Source: JAWPMT01 sp965242775
GTDB taxonomy: Bacteria; Bacteroidota; Bacteroidia; Cytophagales; Cyclobacteriaceae
Reading direction: 5' to 3'
NCBI GenBank assembly: GCA_965242775.1
Contig: CBDETI010000029.1
Coordinates: 62,001-126,000 of the forward strand
DNA length: 64,000 bases
Positions 42,682-53,282 of this stretch are shown here, in pieces. Position 1 is the stretch's first letter; each line of letters opens with the position of its first letter. A program made the translations under genes and the position numbers. The notes below the pieces were generated by a model. That model was not told the DNA's origin, did not search any database, and saw only the letters and a program-made list of their open reading frames with translations.

Positions 42682-43176
42682 ATGAACGGGATTTTCTTGC
42701 TTTTGGGCAGCAATTTAGACGAACGGTTGAAAAATCTGGAAACGGCCAGGAGGAACCTGGCCACAATGGGAGTAAAAGCAACGGGTCACTCCTCACTTTA
42801 TGAAACCGAGCCTTGGGGTGAAAAAGACCAGCCTTGGTTTCTGAATGTCGTTTTACAGGTCGAAACAGCGCTTGATCCAGATGACCTCCTGCAGGCTTGT
42901 CTTGCGGTCGAACGACAAATGGGTCGTGAACGAGAGACAAAATGGGGCCCGCGACTCATAGATATTGACTTACTATATTACAAGGATCAGATAATCGAAA
43001 AAGAGAATCTTATTGTACCTCACCCAGGCATACCGGACAGGAAGTTTACCCTGCTTCCTCTGGTGGAACTAGCTGGAGGCATGGTTCATCCCGGGTTTAA
43101 TAAAACTCAGATTGAGCTTTTGATGGAATGTGATGATCAATTGGAAGTGAAAAAAACTAAACTGGCATTTGCATGA
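42682..43176 (+). CDS. folK: 2-amino-4-hydroxy-6-hydroxymethyldihydropteridine pyrophosphokinase
   Basis: The 164-residue HPPK catalyses pyrophosphorylation in folate synthesis. The family marks LGSNLDERLKNL, SSLYETEPWG, FLNVV and WGPRLIDIDLLYY are all present. It is divergent from sppA and overlaps the TauE/SafE gene by 4 bp (ATGA), with the class V PLP enzyme following. Confidence 0.94.
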   Translation: MNGIFLLLGSNLDERLKNLETARRNLATMGVKATGHSSLYETEPWGEKDQPWFLNVVLQVETALDPDDLLQACLAVERQMGRERETKWGPRLIDIDLLYYKDQIIEKENLIVPHPGIPDRKFTLLPLVELAGGMVHPGFNKTQIELLMECDDQLEVKKTKLAFA

Positions 43177-43922
43177 CCATACCCGAAATTATCCTGCTGG
43201 TCGGTGCCGGCTTGTTTGCGGGTTTCATCAACACCTTGGCAGGAGGGGGCTCGCTGATCACCATGCCATTGCTCATATTTATGGGATTACCGTCGGTAGA
43301 AGCGAATGCCTCGAACAGGGTGGCCCTATTTATTCAAAACATATTTGCCGTCCAGGGGTTCCGCAGCAAAGGCGTTTTTCTTTTTCCCTTTTCACTGTGG
43401 TTAGGGATATCAGCAGCTGTGGGCGCCATTATAGGAGCATATATCGCTGTAGACATAAGCGGCACCTTATTCAATCGAATACTGGCGGCTGTCATGGTCG
43501 CTGTTATGGCAGCAACCGTTTTGAAGCCCTACTTGAACAGAAACAAAGTCACCGAAAACATTTCAAAACCTACGGTGTTTACCAGTGTCGTGATTTTCTT
43601 TTTTGTAGGTATCTATGGTGGATTTATTCAAGCCGGCGTAGGTTTCCTGATCATTGCCGCTTTGACAGGGGTGCATGGCCTCAACATGGCTAAGACCAAC
43701 AGTGTCAAGGTGATGGTAATACTAATTTATTCAATATTTGCACTAATAGTTTTTCATTTGGAAGATGTGATCAGGTGGCAATACGGCTTTATTCTGGCCA
43801 TAGGTAATGCCCTCGGAGGCTGGATAGCCAGCCGGTGGTCTGTGAATAAGGAAGACAAGTGGATAAGACTGATCCTGATCATTACTGTTTTGGCCCTGGC
43901 CTTCAAACTCTGGTTCTTTTAG
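43173..43922 (+). CDS. TauE/SafE family inner membrane permease
   Basis: The 249-residue protein has about eight hydrophobic helices in two halves with the GGGSLITMPLL and GVGFLIIAAL motifs of the TauE/SafE (DUF81) family, which exports sulfite, sulfoacetate or other organic anions. Substrate unknown. It overlaps folK by 4 bp upstream and the PLP enzyme gene starts 1 bp after its stop. Confidence 0.88.
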   Translation: MTIPEIILLVGAGLFAGFINTLAGGGSLITMPLLIFMGLPSVEANASNRVALFIQNIFAVQGFRSKGVFLFPFSLWLGISAAVGAIIGAYIAVDISGTLFNRILAAVMVAVMAATVLKPYLNRNKVTENISKPTVFTSVVIFFFVGIYGGFIQAGVGFLIIAALTGVHGLNMAKTNSVKVMVILIYSIFALIVFHLEDVIRWQYGFILAIGNALGGWIASRWSVNKEDKWIRLILIITVLALAFKLWFF

Positions 43923-43923
43923 C

Positions 43924-44993
43924 ATGATAAATTGGAATGATTACAGAAAGGAATTCCCCATCCTTGAAACCTATACCTACTTCAACACCGCCAGATTCTG
44001 CGCTTTACCGAGTGCCGTGATCCGCATACAAAAAAGGTACCTGGAAGGCCTGGCTGAATTTGGGTCGTGGAATTTCGAAGAGTGGTCGGAGACTTACGAG
44101 AACGCCAGAACCAAAAGCGCTAACCTCATTGGATGTGCGAAAGAGAACATATTCTTTATTCCAAATGTATCAACCGGAATCAACCTGGCAAGTATCTATT
44201 TGACGCAAAAAGAAGTAGTTCTATTAACAGGCGACTTCCCTAGCGTGACCTTGCCTTGGCAATCGCATGGATTTTACGACGGTATCCATCGATTACAAAT
44301 CGCCAGATTTTTATGAGCAACTGGGGCAGACGCTGAAAGATGGCAACAAAATCCTCTGCATTAGCTGGGTTCAAAGTGAAGATGGATTCGAGATAGATCT
44401 CGATCAAATATTTCAGTGGTGCAAGGAATTCGAAATCCCTTTGGTATTGGACGGCACACAAGGGCTTGGCGCTATACCCTTTGAAGTAGATAAGGATGTA
44501 TCAATGGTCTTTTTATCAAGCTCCTTCAAATGGTTGCTCTCTGGGTATGGAGTGGCTGTGGGTTACGTTTCCGATGACCTACTGCCAAAATTCAAAGCCT
44601 TCCAGGGATGGAATAGTATCGACTTTGGTACTGGCAATGCCAAGACGGGCGCTGCAAGCCTTGAGGTAGGCAACGCCCTATTTCTCAATGTCCTAGGCTT
44701 GAATGAAGGCCTGCAAATGATCAGCGAAATTGGCATCACGAACACCTTCAACAAAAATCAGGAGTACATCAAGTCGCTCACCAAGTCCCTCGAACAATTA
44801 GACAGAACCGTTGATCGCGCTCCCGGCAGTCGGTCTTCCATTATCCAACTCGCTGTGGAAGAGCACGAGCATCAGAAGTTAGAAGACGCCTCCATTCAAA
44901 CATCAAAGCAAACAGGGGTACGCCAGACTTTCGCCACACTTTTACAATAACGAAAACGACCTTGACCACTTAATAGAGATTTTAAAAACCTAG
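43924..44993 (+). CDS. class V aminotransferase-fold PLP enzyme (reading frame interrupted twice)
   Basis: The gene encodes a fold-type I PLP enzyme of the class V group (related to isopenicillin-N epimerases and cysteine desulfurase-like proteins). The N-terminal part (MINWNDYRKEFPILETYTYF) and the main part with PLP-Asp in LVLDGTQGLG and Schiff-base Lys in SSSFKWLLSGYG lie in different frames; the C-terminal ARLSPHFYNNENDLDHLI lies in yet another. Removing one T from 44272-44275 and one G from 44915-44918 yields one continuous protein of about 355 residues ending at 44993. It follows the TauE/SafE gene by 1 bp. Exact substrate unknown. Confidence 0.75.
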
Positions 44994-45102
44994 TAGAAAA
45001 GTCCCGGGTCCGGTGATCTTACCGTTGTAGCAAGGATTTCGTAATTAATCGAAATCCAGCCATAGAATTAAAATAGATTTGTGCGCGGTTCTTCCGATGC
45101 TG

Positions 45103-46582
45103 ATGGGAATAGTAATTCGACAAAGTTTCTGGGCCTCTTTTTTAACCTACGGCGGGGTAGCCCTGGGATATGTAAGTACACTATTGCTTTTTCCCAGATA
45201 CCTTCATGTTGAGGAAATTGGGTTGATCAGGCTTATTCAATCCAACGCTTTAATGTTGGTCCCCGTGGCCTCTTTAGGCACAAACCACACGCTGGTCAAA
45301 TTCCATTCTGGCCTGAAGGATCCAAAAGAATTTGGATCATTCCTGATGCTTCTGCTGGTCCTCGTTGTTGCGAGCAATGCCCTGATCATTGGAGCAGCGT
45401 ATACCTTTGAAAATACGTTGACCGATTTCTTTTCAGAAAAGTCGGCTCATTACGCCTCCTACCTTTACGCAAGTATTGTTATTCTTGTCTCTCAGAGCAT
45501 TTTCGAGACCTTTGCTGCTTACTTCCGGGCCAACCTGAATATCAGCATCCCTAACTTTCTCAAAGAGGTATTACTGAGGCTGTCTATCATGACCTTGATT
45601 GTCGTATATGGGTTATCTCTGCTCTCTTTTGCCGAGCTCATCATGGCCATCTCAGCTGCCTATATTCTAATAACCCTACTTGCAATTTTTTGGGCGCTTG
45701 GCAAATACCCATTGCCTTTAAGCTTAAAGCTCAAGGCCGATTGGAGAAAGTGGAAAAGAAAACTGTTGGATTTTGGTGGCTATTCATTCTCATTAGGCGT
45801 GTCCAACTCCCTAATACAAAACCTTGGCTTTCTGCTCACGTCGACTTACCTGGGACTTGAGGCCAATGGGATTTACACAACGTGTTTGTACATTGCTATG
45901 GTAATAGAGATGCCAAAGCGGGCTATCTCACAAATAATTTCTCCATTATATGCGCAATTTTTTGAGGATGGAAATCGTGCAAGCATAAGGGACCTATACA
46001 AAAAATCAGCCCTCAATCTCTATTTACTTGGCATATTACTTTCTGTTGGCATTGTCACCAATGTTCAGGACTTATTTTCCCTGATCCCGAAAGGGTCCAT
46101 ATTTGCCCAAGGCGAAACAGTGATTTTCTGGATCGCCGTTTCTAAGGTGCTGAGCATGGCCTTTGGTACCTCCGGAGAGCTTCTGATTTTTTCAACCTAT
46201 AAAACGGTTCAACTTATACCTGGTCTTTGTGAATGCCGGGTTGCTATTGATTTTGAATATAACCCTAATACCAACTATGGGTATTGACGGGGCGGCCTTG
46301 GCACTCGCGATTGTTGCCATGACAGCCAGTGTCGCACGCTTTTTGTATATCAAATGGCGTTTGAAACTAAGCCCTTTCAGCTGGCAACATGTCTGGCTCA
46401 GCTTAATATTTGTCATCCTATTATTCATGTTCTACAACAGCACTTTTGTAGGTGATCCTATATTGAATATAGTTATCCGATCACTTGCAACCTCTGTTGT
46501 GTTCGTAATAACCGTTTACGTAACAAAGATTTCTCCTGAAGTCAATGGAATCATCGATAGAATCATAAAATTCAAATGGTAG
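45103..46582 (+). CDS. oligosaccharide flippase (MOP superfamily; reading frame interrupted once)
   Basis: The product is a polysaccharide flippase-like protein with about 12-14 transmembrane helices, moving lipid-linked glycan units across the inner membrane. I start at the ATG at 45103 (MGIVIRQSFWASFLTYGGVA, the usual N-terminal helix); an ATG two codons earlier is possible. The last third continues in another frame after a run AAAA at 46201-46204; removing one A joins STYKRFNLYLVFVNAG and gives about 490 residues, the family length. Its stop overlaps the following methyltransferase start by 7 bp. It opens the surface-glycan locus. Confidence 0.82.
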
Positions 46583-47330
46583 ATAAATCACAACTCTTGG
46601 CTAATTGCATCGAGGAACTGGTGCCCTACTTTGATGGTCAGGACTGGTTTTGTTGAATATGCAAGAGCGCACCAGCCCAGGTATGCCAATGAGCTTACTT
46701 TGATTGAACCCTACTTAGCCCAAGATCACAAAATTGCCGATTTTGCTGCAGCACCTTTTGTATTGCCACTGGCGCTAAAAAAAAGCGGGTTATGACGTGG
46801 AAGCATGGGACATTGATCCTTCCAGGATTAAGGACATTTCAGACCTGCTCCCAGTCAAGCAAGTGGATCTTGACAAATTCACAGATCCCGAGCTGGAAGC
46901 ATACGATGTAATACTTTTTCTAGAAATTCTGGAGCATCTCCGGGGAAACTTGATCCAAACCATGACGGGCTTACTTGAAAGCCTTAAACCAAATGGCAGG
47001 CTGATTCTTTCAACACCAAATTTCAGATCGGTAATGGGGATGTATAAATTTCTCTTTAAGGGCATAGGTTATGCCGCTTCGAGTGACCTGTACCATGAGT
47101 GGTCGAAGCTGGAAAACATTGGTCATATGGGACATGTCCGGGAGTATACAAGTAGGGAACTATCACAATTCCTTGAACGCATCGGGTTCGATGTGGAGAA
47201 GGTAATATACCGACCGACCCGCATAGGACCTGGATGGAAAAATGGCCTTTTTTATTGGCTGGAGCAACTTATGCCCACCACTCAGTTCGAGCGTCATGTT
47301 TGTCCTAAGAAAAAAATGATTTGGAACTGA
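46576..47330 (+). CDS. class I SAM-dependent methyltransferase (reading frame interrupted)
   Basis: Three overlapping pieces make one methyltransferase: MVDKSQLLANCIEELVPYF at the start, a VEYARAHQPRYANE / FAAAPFVLPLALKK segment with the SAM-binding region, and a main part with DVILFLEILEHLRG, a typical motif II/III, and GHVREYTSRELSQFL. Removing one T from 46648-46651 and one A from the A8 run at 46777-46784 restores the frame. The end also seems shifted: dropping one T at 47299-47301 ends the protein in VVLRKK with a TGA at 47317-47319 overlapping a downstream ATG. It probably methylates a glycan or its precursor. It overlaps the flippase by 7 bp. Confidence 0.72.
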
Positions 47331-48263
47331 TTGCACATATTGGCCTGCCAAAAGCAGGAAGCACGACGCTACAACGTCATTTGTTCCCAAAACTAGCCGG
47401 GATAAAGTTCATCGGAATGATCCCTGCCAACAATGTAGGGCAGGATGTGTCCCCTGCCCAAAATGTAAACAGCGATTTGACCAAATCACTACTTGACCTG
47501 CTGGTCCGGGACGAGAATTTCAATGCACAACAAGCTAAAACAGTATTGTCCAAAATTCTCGAGCAACACCCGGGAGAAGAACGAATCCTGTTCAGTTCAG
47601 AGTTTTTGACGAGTGTATTTTTTTGCTATCCGAACATACAGGAGAAGATAATGCGATTGAAGGCTATTGGGGTTCTCCAAGGTGATGATCGTAGGCCGCA
47701 ACCAGTCAGACCTACTCAAATCGCAATATCGAGATCATCCCTTTGAACCTCACGACCTTATTCATGGCAAGCCCATCGATGTGGATGACTGGGCCAAACA
47801 ATCAGATAAGCTGTCTTTCAGTTTTTTGGACGCTATCCAACTGAATGACCTTACCGAATTGTGCGAAGAATATTTTGGTGCCAAAAACGTAAAATTGCTT
47901 CTATTTGAGGATATGGTAAACAAAGAGGGGCAATTTCTGGAGTCCATCAATGCATTTTTGCAAACCAGCTTTGATGTAGATCATAAGCCTCTTTTACCTA
48001 AGGACAATGAGGGTGTAAACAAACGGTATAATGACCTCAGGCGGTTGAAAAAAAGGTTATTGGGCAAGGTGCCAATCAAAAAATTTTTTCCAAAAAAATT
48101 GACCGAATCGTTGCTGAAGAAAATTAAGACTGGCACAAAAGAGGAGGTCTTGCTCTCCCCGGAAACTCAAAACTTGATTTCAGCGAAGTTTGGAAAATCC
48201 AATGCAGCATTGGCCACACGATTAAACATATCATTGAAAGAATATCAATATCCCCTAGAGTGA
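47316..48263 (+). CDS. sulfotransferase-like protein (reading frame interrupted)
   Basis: The product resembles PAPS-dependent carbohydrate sulfotransferases. The 5'-phosphosulfate binding loop reads HIGLPKAGSTTLQ near the N-terminus, and the RNQSDLLKSQYRDHP segment fits the 3'-phosphate binding region. The two halves are in different frames, joined by removing one G from 47669-47672 (KAIGFSKVMIVGRNQ). The visible frame opens with a TTG at 47321; the ATG at 47316 would fit if one T were missing at 47320-47322, and that would overlap the methyltransferase stop by ATGA, the pattern used elsewhere. Sulfation of the surface glycan is the likely role. Confidence 0.68.
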
Positions 48264-49018
48264 AGTACCTCTTTTTCATTACCAAAGGCGTCGTTCGTCT
48301 GCTACTAAAACCTTGGTTCAAGGATATACCCACACAACGATATGGCACTCATTATGGTGGTTGGGTTCTTCCACACCCCCTTCCCAAACTAAGAAGAATT
48401 ATATCTGCTGGAGCTGGCACCGACATTTCTTTTGAAATAGCATTGATCCGTGAGGACCCGGAACAAATCATTCATATTCTAGACCCCACACCTGAAAGTT
48501 CAAACCACTTCCGGGCACTAAAGGAAGCTACAAAAAATAAGGAGGTCTATCTGATCAATGAAGGGGTAGCCAAACATGCCCTTGATGAGAAAAACCAGCC
48601 CTACGATATCATCGATTTTGAAGCATTTAAGAACCTCCACTTTCACGCCCTTGGTCTCTCAAACCAAGAAGGAATCCGGCGATTTTTCCTGCCCCCAGAA
48701 ACTTCCATGGTATCTTATTCCGCTCATCGGCAAACGCACGAATACCTTGAATGCCAATTCACGTCACTCACAAGCTTCAAAGAAGCCCAGCAACTAGAAG
48801 GGATAAGTCTTTTAAAGATGGACATTGAAGGTAGCGAATACGAGGTGCTAAAAACCCTGTGGACCATGGAAGAACAACCCATGCTATTGTTACTCGAAAT
48901 ACACTTATTTCGTATATCAGACGTATTCAAACTCATCCAAGCCTTCCTCAACGTATTGCTAAATGGTTACCGTCCGTACTATAGTGATGGGGAGAACTAT
49001 AGTTTCGTGAAAAGATGA
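48260..49018 (+). CDS. FkbM family methyltransferase
   Basis: The 252-residue protein has the FkbM C-terminal signature LLKMDIEGSEYEVLKT and SAM-binding region around IISAGAGTDISFE. FkbM enzymes O-methylate sugars or polyketides; here a glycan is the likely substrate. The GTG start overlaps the sulfotransferase stop by 4 bp (GTGA), and its stop overlaps the next gene by 4 bp (ATGA). The frame is intact. Confidence 0.85.
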   Translation: MKYLFFITKGVVRLLLKPWFKDIPTQRYGTHYGGWVLPHPLPKLRRIISAGAGTDISFEIALIREDPEQIIHILDPTPESSNHFRALKEATKNKEVYLINEGVAKHALDEKNQPYDIIDFEAFKNLHFHALGLSNQEGIRRFFLPPETSMVSYSAHRQTHEYLECQFTSLTSFKEAQQLEGISLLKMDIEGSEYEVLKTLWTMEEQPMLLLLEIHLFRISDVFKLIQAFLNVLLNGYRPYYSDGENYSFVKR

Positions 49019-50295
49019 GAAAATTGAAAATAGCTCTACTTTTCGACTATGTCGGGTCCAAAGACCTGCGATCTCCGGAGAATGGCAATCCTGGGATTGG
49101 CGGTACGCAATACAATTTCCTAACACTCGCTCACTATTACAGCAAGTTCTTTCCTGGAGAGGTTCAATGGACTTTCCTTTGCAAGGATCCAAACCTTAAA
49201 CTACCGGAGTTTATCAGCACGAGTTATTTTGCTCACGAATCGGATATTGAGGACCTGCTTAAGACAGAACGGCCACAGCTATTCATTTGGCGGCCTACCA
49301 ACGAAGAAAATGTAACTGAATACCTCGAAAACACTCAAACTCCCGGAGTAGCGTGGATCCACAATGTACCGAGCCCAAAAACATTGCAAAAACTGGCCAG
49401 TTCCACGCTGGTGAAACGAGTGGTATTTGCCGGACATGAGGCACTGGATTTGGTAAGAGATCACCTTGTCATTAAGAAAAGCACCGTCATTTTCAATGGT
49501 TTCGACGACAAGATTTACAAGGATTTTCATCAGGTGGTAAAAGAAGAAAATTTGGTTGTATTCTTGGGCAGCCTTACCTACGCAAAAGGATTCCATCTGC
49601 TGGCACAAATCTGGCCAGATGTCCTAAAGAAAGTACCTGATGCCAACCTTTGGGTAATTGGATCTGGCAAATTGTACAATGAAAATGAAAAGTTGGGGCC
49701 GCACAAGATTGCCGAGGAAAAGTATGAGAGGGAACTACTGGAACCATTGCTAAACGCTGCCGGTGACATCCACCCCAGCGTCAAATTCCTGGGGGTTCTA
49801 GGTCGGGAAATGATCCCGATACTACAAAAGACCCACGTAGGGGTCATCAACCCACATGGCCGCAGCGAAGTATGCCCCGGCAGTGCTATTGAATTTCTAG
49901 CAAGCGGCACCCCCGTGGTGGCAGGCGCGCGCTACGGCAATCTGGATGTCATAGATCATGGCATTTCAGGTTTTACCGAAAAAAATCTGAAAAAACTTAC
50001 CAACAGGATCATCCACTTACTTAGAAATCCCGAACTCGCAAAGATCATGGGGCGGGAAGGCGCAAAAATTGTGAATACCAAATTCGATCAACAAACCATC
50101 GTCATCCAATGGCATCGGCTACTCCAGGAGGTAATGGAGGGCAAAACAATCGATCGGGTTTACCCAATGAAAAATAACATTTTCTACAACTTCAAGTTGG
50201 TCTTCGAATTACTGCGGATTTTGAAATTTTCGGTAGGGATATTAAAAGCTATGCCTTCCATCTACGAATTCACACAGCGACACAAATTTTCGTGA
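49015..50295 (+). CDS. family 4-like glycosyltransferase
   Basis: The 426-residue protein is a GT-B fold glycosyltransferase of the GT4 type. The N-terminal Rossmann part has NPGIGGTQYNFL, the linker part LVVFLGSLTYAKGFHLL and the donor-binding C-terminal part GRSEVCPGSAIEFLASGTPVV with the two conserved glutamates (E-x7-E). It overlaps the FkbM gene by 4 bp. About 240 bp without a recognisable gene follow before the next methyltransferase; that stretch has a CCTAATT/AATTAGG inverted repeat and may hold a promoter. Confidence 0.87.
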   Translation: MRKLKIALLFDYVGSKDLRSPENGNPGIGGTQYNFLTLAHYYSKFFPGEVQWTFLCKDPNLKLPEFISTSYFAHESDIEDLLKTERPQLFIWRPTNEENVTEYLENTQTPGVAWIHNVPSPKTLQKLASSTLVKRVVFAGHEALDLVRDHLVIKKSTVIFNGFDDKIYKDFHQVVKEENLVVFLGSLTYAKGFHLLAQIWPDVLKKVPDANLWVIGSGKLYNENEKLGPHKIAEEKYERELLEPLLNAAGDIHPSVKFLGVLGREMIPILQKTHVGVINPHGRSEVCPGSAIEFLASGTPVVAGARYGNLDVIDHGISGFTEKNLKKLTNRIIHLLRNPELAKIMGREGAKIVNTKFDQQTIVIQWHRLLQEVMEGKTIDRVYPMKNNIFYNFKLVFELLRILKFSVGILKAMPSIYEFTQRHKFS

Positions 50296-50533
50296 GCAGT
50301 ATTTCTATTATTACACGCCACCAACTTCTTGGCCGAACTAAAGACAGATAGGGAATAAAAATTCCTAAGCCTAATTACCAATAAGTCTCATTAAAACCTG
50401 GACACTTAAGAAGGCTACATTAAGCACAAATTAGGAGTCACATACTGCCATAATCTCAAGCTATGTATAGTTTTGACAAACTGAAAAATCGTAACGACAC
50501 GGGGGTTCTGATACTTTCTCGGCTCAAAAGGTT

Positions 50534-51479
50534 ATGAAAAAAAAATATCGCTACCTGGCAGGTTTCGATCCTGCGGTTTTTAAAAAGTATTTGGATTCTT
50601 TCTGCAGTAAGACGGTTTTTTATTGCTTCCAGCTATTATAATCACAGATATTGGCAGATCATAAAGTGGGTTTTCCAGTCAAATGAATTTACCAATTTCA
50701 CCTACGATATGTCAGATGCCTCCAGATTGTATCTGGCACAAGCTATTGGAATAGCTACAAGTACAGCCCCGACTGAGGTACTGAAGCTGTTTGACGAGCT
50801 TGACGCGGATGAAGAATTAAGGGAGCACATTGAAACCTGCCGGCGTAGGTCAAAAGAGGGTCGGTACCAAGATCCAAATATGAAGTTTGGTCGCAGGATT
50901 GGATGGTACGCTATCGCAAGATTGACCAAACCAAAAATCATTATTGAAACAGGCGTGGACAAAGGGTTAGGAGCCGTGATATTGTGCGCTGCACTTAGAA
51001 AAAATCAAAATGAAGGTATCAAAGGGACTTATTATGGGACAGAAATAAACCCTGATGCTGGCTACTTACTTCAGGGACCTTATAGTGAACATGGAAAAAT
51101 ACTATTCGGAGATTCAGTAGAAACCCTTAATGCTTTTGAAGAAGGAATTGATTTGTTTATAAACGATAGTGACCACTCAACCTCCTACGAACAGCTAGAA
51201 TACGACGCGATAAAATCTAAGATCAGAATGGAAACTTTTATACTGGGTGATAATTCACATTATTCTCCAGAGTTAGCTAAGTTTTCGCTTGAAAACCACA
51301 GAAAGTTCTTATTCGCAACCGAAGTACCTAAAAACCACTGGTATCCAGGCGGAGGATTGGGAATTTCCTATTCGTAGGTGCCCATGAGGATTTTATTCGA
51401 TTTTCAGAAAGAACTGCAATTTGCGCTCAACAAGAATACTTCATCAATAAATACTGTTATTACGGGGGAATTACCGTGA
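50534..51479 (+). CDS. class I SAM-dependent methyltransferase (reading frame interrupted three times)
   Basis: The central open frame (from MSDASRLYLAQAIG) has ETGVDKGLGAVIL, the SAM-binding motif I, and DLFINDSDHSTSYEQLEY, typical of Methyltransf_24/cephalosporin hydroxylase-like enzymes. Sequence upstream continues the protein without a start unless one A is removed from the A9 run at 50537-50545, which gives an ATG at 50534 and an N-terminal helical segment (WQVSILRFLKSIW). At the end, adding a T at 51371-51372 and removing a G from 51464-51468 extends the protein through AHEDFIRFSERTAICA to a TGA at 51477-51479 that overlaps the next GTG start by GTGA. The role is probably glycan modification. 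Confidence 0.65.
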
Positions 51480-52228
51480 CTAGAGAGCTCTCCATAATCA
51501 CCGTTTGCTATAATGCTGCACACCTGCTAACGCCGACCATTGAGAGTGTTCTTGGTCAGGACTATCCAAAAATACAGTTCATAATCATCGATGGAAAAAG
51601 TATTGACAATACTATGGAAGTCCTTGAAAGCTATAGAGATCGCATAGGTAAACTGATAAGTGAAGAAGATCATGGTATTTATGATGCCATGAACAAGGGG
51701 CTGAATTTCGCAACTGGTGATTATGTGCTGTTTCTTAACGCTGGTGATCGACTTGCCTCCACGGAAGTGATCTCCAATATCTTCAATAATAAACCCGAGG
51801 CGGACATTTACTACGGAGAAACCAACCTGATAGATGAGCATGGCGTTATCGTAGGTACGAGATCCGAGTTGACAACAAAGACGCTACCTAGGGCGCTATC
51901 CAAGGAGGACTTTCTTAATGGGCAACCTGTAAGCCACCAATCATTCATAGTCAGAAAACACCTGGCCGGAAATTTTGATCTGAAATACAAATGCAGCGCC
52001 GATATTGACTGGATGCTACAAGCCGTTATTGAAGCCAAGTCAATTGTCAATGTTGAACAGAGTGTATCAAACTACTTGTTGGGTGGTACTTCAGACAGAC
52101 AACTCCTTAAATGCTGGAAAGAACGAGCCTTGATTTTATTGTCCTTTTTCAGTGTTCGGAAGGTGATGGCAGCTCATGTAAGATTTGCACTTAGATATTT
52201 ACGACATGGTGCATATAAAAAGAAATGA
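51476..52228 (+). CDS. family 2 glycosyltransferase
   Basis: The 250-residue protein is a GT-A fold GT2 transferase: ITVCYNAAHLL at the start, IIIDGKSIDNT, the DxD-like region LNAGD and a SADIDWML acceptor-side motif. GTG is the only start that fits; it overlaps the repaired stop of the upstream methyltransferase by 4 bp. In the sequence as given, the extended upstream frame would read into this gene, but that fusion depends on a G5 run and is not believed. Confidence 0.87.
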   Translation: MTRELSIITVCYNAAHLLTPTIESVLGQDYPKIQFIIIDGKSIDNTMEVLESYRDRIGKLISEEDHGIYDAMNKGLNFATGDYVLFLNAGDRLASTEVISNIFNNKPEADIYYGETNLIDEHGVIVGTRSELTTKTLPRALSKEDFLNGQPVSHQSFIVRKHLAGNFDLKYKCSADIDWMLQAVIEAKSIVNVEQSVSNYLLGGTSDRQLLKCWKERALILLSFFSVRKVMAAHVRFALRYLRHGAYKKK

Positions 52229-52328
52229 GAACTTGATAAATATGATGGATCTTAGAAGAGTAGGTCAGTTTTGCGAAAATCATTCAAAAATAGGTCCTTA
52301 CTTTGAAGCCCCAGCAAACCTCTAAGCT

Positions 52329-53267
52329 GTGACAATCCCGGTACTCTTACTTAACTTCAACAGGCCTGAGCATACCGCCTCGGCAGTGAAAATACTGAAG
52401 GAAATCCAACCCAAAAAGGTGTATTTAGCGCAAGATGGACCAAGGAGCGGCAATCCTGCAGATCAGGAAAAATGTGAAAAAGTACGAAATATCCTTGAGT
52501 TGGAAATATCGTGGAAAACTGAAAAACACTTCCTGCTTCGAAAAGAAAACCTAGGTTGCCGCAATGCAGTATCCAGTGCCATTGATTGGTTCTTTCAACA
52601 TGAAAGGTTCGGAATTATTCTGGAAGATGATTGCCTGGTGACCGCTGATTTTTTCAAGCTCTGCGCCGAGCTGGATGGTCGTTTTCAGGATGACAAACGA
52701 ATTGGTATGATAGCTGCATTTAACCCCGGAATTATCACCGAATGGAGCTATCACCTGAGCCAAATATCTCTTATATACGGTTGGGCCACCTGGAGAGATA
52801 GGTGGCAGGCGATGGACGTGCATATGAAGGACTTTCCCGCCTTCTTAAAAAGCCAACGTATCAACGACCTCACTCCTAATTCGCTGGCCAATAATTACAT
52901 GATCAAGAAATGGCAAGAAACTTACGAAAAACAGAATGATTCCTGGGCCTATGCTTGGTCCTTCTCCCAATTTAAGAATAAGAGCTATTGCGTGGTACCT
53001 GCTGTGAATCTAGTCCGAAATACAGGACTTAACATTGCAGATGCGACTAATACACAGGTCGATGTGAGAAATTTGGACAAAATAGAGCAACGAGAAATGA
53101 AATGGCCTCTATCACATCCCGAGGTGGAAATAGACCGCAAAAAGGACTTGTTATTGTTCTATAAAACGCATAAGAGCAAAGTGTTGCTTTATGCTAACTA
53201 TTTACTTCCAACCAATATTATTACATTTTTCCGTCCCCTCTACCTCTGGGTCATCAAGAAAATTTGA
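52329..53267 (+). CDS. GT-A type glycosyltransferase
   Basis: The 312-residue protein begins IPVLLLNFNRPEHTASAV, has the ENLGCRNAVSSAIDWFF block and the metal-binding EDDCL motif near residue 100, and YGWATWRDRW downstream. This pattern is of the GNT-I/GT2-like family common in Bacteroidota surface-glycan loci. The start is GTG at 52329. It is the last plus-strand gene of the locus; the next genes are on the minus strand and converge 16 bp away. Confidence 0.82.
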   Translation: MTIPVLLLNFNRPEHTASAVKILKEIQPKKVYLAQDGPRSGNPADQEKCEKVRNILELEISWKTEKHFLLRKENLGCRNAVSSAIDWFFQHERFGIILEDDCLVTADFFKLCAELDGRFQDDKRIGMIAAFNPGIITEWSYHLSQISLIYGWATWRDRWQAMDVHMKDFPAFLKSQRINDLTPNSLANNYMIKKWQETYEKQNDSWAYAWSFSQFKNKSYCVVPAVNLVRNTGLNIADATNTQVDVRNLDKIEQREMKWPLSHPEVEIDRKKDLLLFYKTHKSKVLLYANYLLPTNIITFFRPLYLWVIKKI

Positions 53268-53282
53268 ACGGCTGATGTAAGC

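Noticed and set aside
50463..50537. 24-codon frame upstream of the 50.5-kb methyltransferase
   Set aside because: It only reflects a chance ATG; the stop overlaps the proposed methyltransferase start, but the sequence shows no protein features.
42385..51468. Genuine gene decay or contingency loci for the broken genes
   Set aside because: Most runs are only 3-5 bases, the same gene often has several breaks, sppA is also hit, and intact genes are interleaved. Base-calling or assembly error is simpler, though read data are needed.
51374..52228. Apparent in-frame fusion of the methyltransferase tail with the GT2 glycosyltransferase
   Set aside because: It depends on the G5 run at 51464-51468; with one G fewer the methyltransferase ends in a GTGA overlap like its neighbours, and GT2 enzymes begin at this point.
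52242..52325. 27-codon frame just before the GT-A glycosyltransferase
   Set aside because: It starts ATGATG and ends 3 bp before the next start, but is short, without membrane or signal features; chance cannot be excluded.
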